DNA of 5,302 nucleotides, from assembly GCA_049515555.1 (NCBI GenBank), contig JBEKTY010000308.1, forward strand, positions 1 to 5,302, written 5' to 3'. A program made the translations under genes and the position numbers. The notes under the pieces are model-generated. The model had not been told where the DNA came from and made no database searches. It saw only the letters and a list, made by a program, of their open reading frames with translations. The DNA is from JBEKTY01 sp049515555. GTDB lineage: Bacteria; Planctomycetota; Planctomycetia; Pirellulales; Thermoguttaceae. Below are positions 4,772-5,302 of the stretch, piece after piece. The first letter of the stretch is position 1. Each line of letters starts with the position of its first letter.

Positions 4772-5199
4772 TTGCTGAACAATGCACCATAATCGTCGCG
4801 TAACCGTGGTACGATGGCATCATTGATCGCGTCAACCGTGCCCGAGATATCGCGCCGGGGCGAAGCTGATAGCTCGCCCAAGCAACACACAGCCATCACG
4901 AGTCGATGGCAGCGAACGTCGTCTTTCGACTTATCCGCGAGTCTGTCCAAGAGCGGGCGCGGGTCGTCCAGGAGACCTGCGAGAAACAGAATGACAACCT
5001 CCCATTTCGGCAACCAAGCCTTTCGGTCCACAAACTCCAGCGCGCGTTCCGCATCGAGGTCGTGTTCTTCTGAAGGACCCTTAAGCTGATCCGCCAGCGC
5101 CCATGCCGCGAGGAATTCGAGTACGGAATCATGGATAAATGTATATGTGGGAGGATTAGAGCCTGTGGGAATTAACAGCCTTTTCCCGAGTCTGTAGCA
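4771..5199 (-). pseudogene. NACHT/STAND NTPase C-terminal fragment (remnant)
   Basis: A continuous minus-strand frame opens after a TGA at 5202-5200 and yields about 143 protein-like residues. LGKRLLIPTG is followed by TYTFIHDSVLEFLAAWALAD (residues 18-37), resembling the 'F-x-H-x-S/T-x-x-E-[FY]-x-A-A' end of the winged-helix region in NACHT-type NTPases. Then come LEFVDRKAWLPKWEVVILFL-AGLLDD and DDVRCHRLVMAVCCLGEL, resembling the helical repeats that follow in such proteins. No plausible start codon or P-loop is present: the nucleotide-binding half is missing. Near 4771 the protein-like character ends with no own stop, the frame running on as antisense-like nonsense across the HTH gene. STAND NTPases often sense phage proteins in defence. 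The fold match is by eye, and a different helical-repeat protein is possible. Confidence 0.6.
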
Positions 5200-5212
5200 T
5201 CATTACTGGGGG

Positions 5213-5302
5213 TCATGCAGCCTTTCGCTTGGCGCGGGCGGCGTGCAGTGTAACGGTCGTTCGGTCACGCTGTTGAGTCCGCTCCTCGCGTTCCATGTCC
5301 AG
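5213..5302 (-). CDS. C-terminus of an unidentified protein (partial)
   Basis: From the window edge to TGA 5215-5213 one minus frame is open and encodes 29 residues: LDMEREERTQQRDRTTVTLH then AARAKRKAA. The Arg/Glu/Gln-rich helix and a basic AARAKRKAA end look like a true protein terminus. Its stop lies 13 nt before the open part of the NACHT-like fragment on the same strand, so all pieces on this side share orientation. The family is not recognisable from this length. Confidence 0.4.
   Translation of the reverse strand: MDMEREERTQQRDRTTVTLHAARAKRKAA

Noticed and set aside
4677..4835. Longer N-terminus of the excisionase-like protein from ATG 4835
   Set aside because: The extra 53 residues lack domain character and overlap both the NACHT-like and HTH-like fragments in other frames. 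None of the upstream ATGs has a properly spaced ribosome binding site.

Overview
The window looks like chromosomal DNA of a GC-rich bacterium, most probably a planctomycete of the Pirellulales type. The reasons are the roughly 65-70% GC host genes, an integrase N-terminus of a type I associate with planctomycetes, intergenic fold-back repeats made of GACGACGG/CCGTCGTC words, and a NACHT-like helical-repeat fragment. This assignment is from pattern memory, not from a search.

Left part (1-3082), host backbone: a possible 3' end of an upstream gene (2-79), a tandem hairpin-forming repeat (182-291), a Lys/Pro/Glu/Ala-rich lipoprotein gene (323-985), a fold-back repeat with perfect 29-bp arms (1013-1152), ndk (nucleoside diphosphate kinase, +), then pyrF (orotidine 5'-phosphate decarboxylase, -). 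ndk and pyrF converge. Both belong to nucleotide metabolism (PyrF makes UMP; Ndk makes NTPs and dNTPs), but they are not an operon. A second array of the same GTCCGTC-type repeat lies upstream of pyrF (2834-3003).

Centre (3083-3202): a complete tRNA-Pro(GGG) gene with a candidate promoter, followed by a structured hairpin with a short T-run.

Right part (3158-5302), a probable integrative element using the tRNA-Pro 3' end as its attachment site: a tyrosine recombinase gene starts about 140 bp after the tRNA and reads away from it. Convergent to it, and overlapping its 3' end, is an excisionase-like helix-turn-helix gene. Beyond that, all on the minus strand, are pieces that look like wreckage: a short HTH-like C-terminus whose stop overlaps a possible TTG start of the HTH gene, a 143-codon fragment resembling the C-terminal winged-helix/helical part of a NACHT (STAND) NTPase without start or own stop, and the C-terminus of another gene running off the window. 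GC falls to about 52% in the last part sampled (5161-5220), against about 70% within pyrF.

No complete new system is visible. The best lead is the element beyond the right edge, which carried, at least once, a NACHT-type protein next to an integrase/HTH module at a tRNA. That is a setting typical of anti-phage defence islands.
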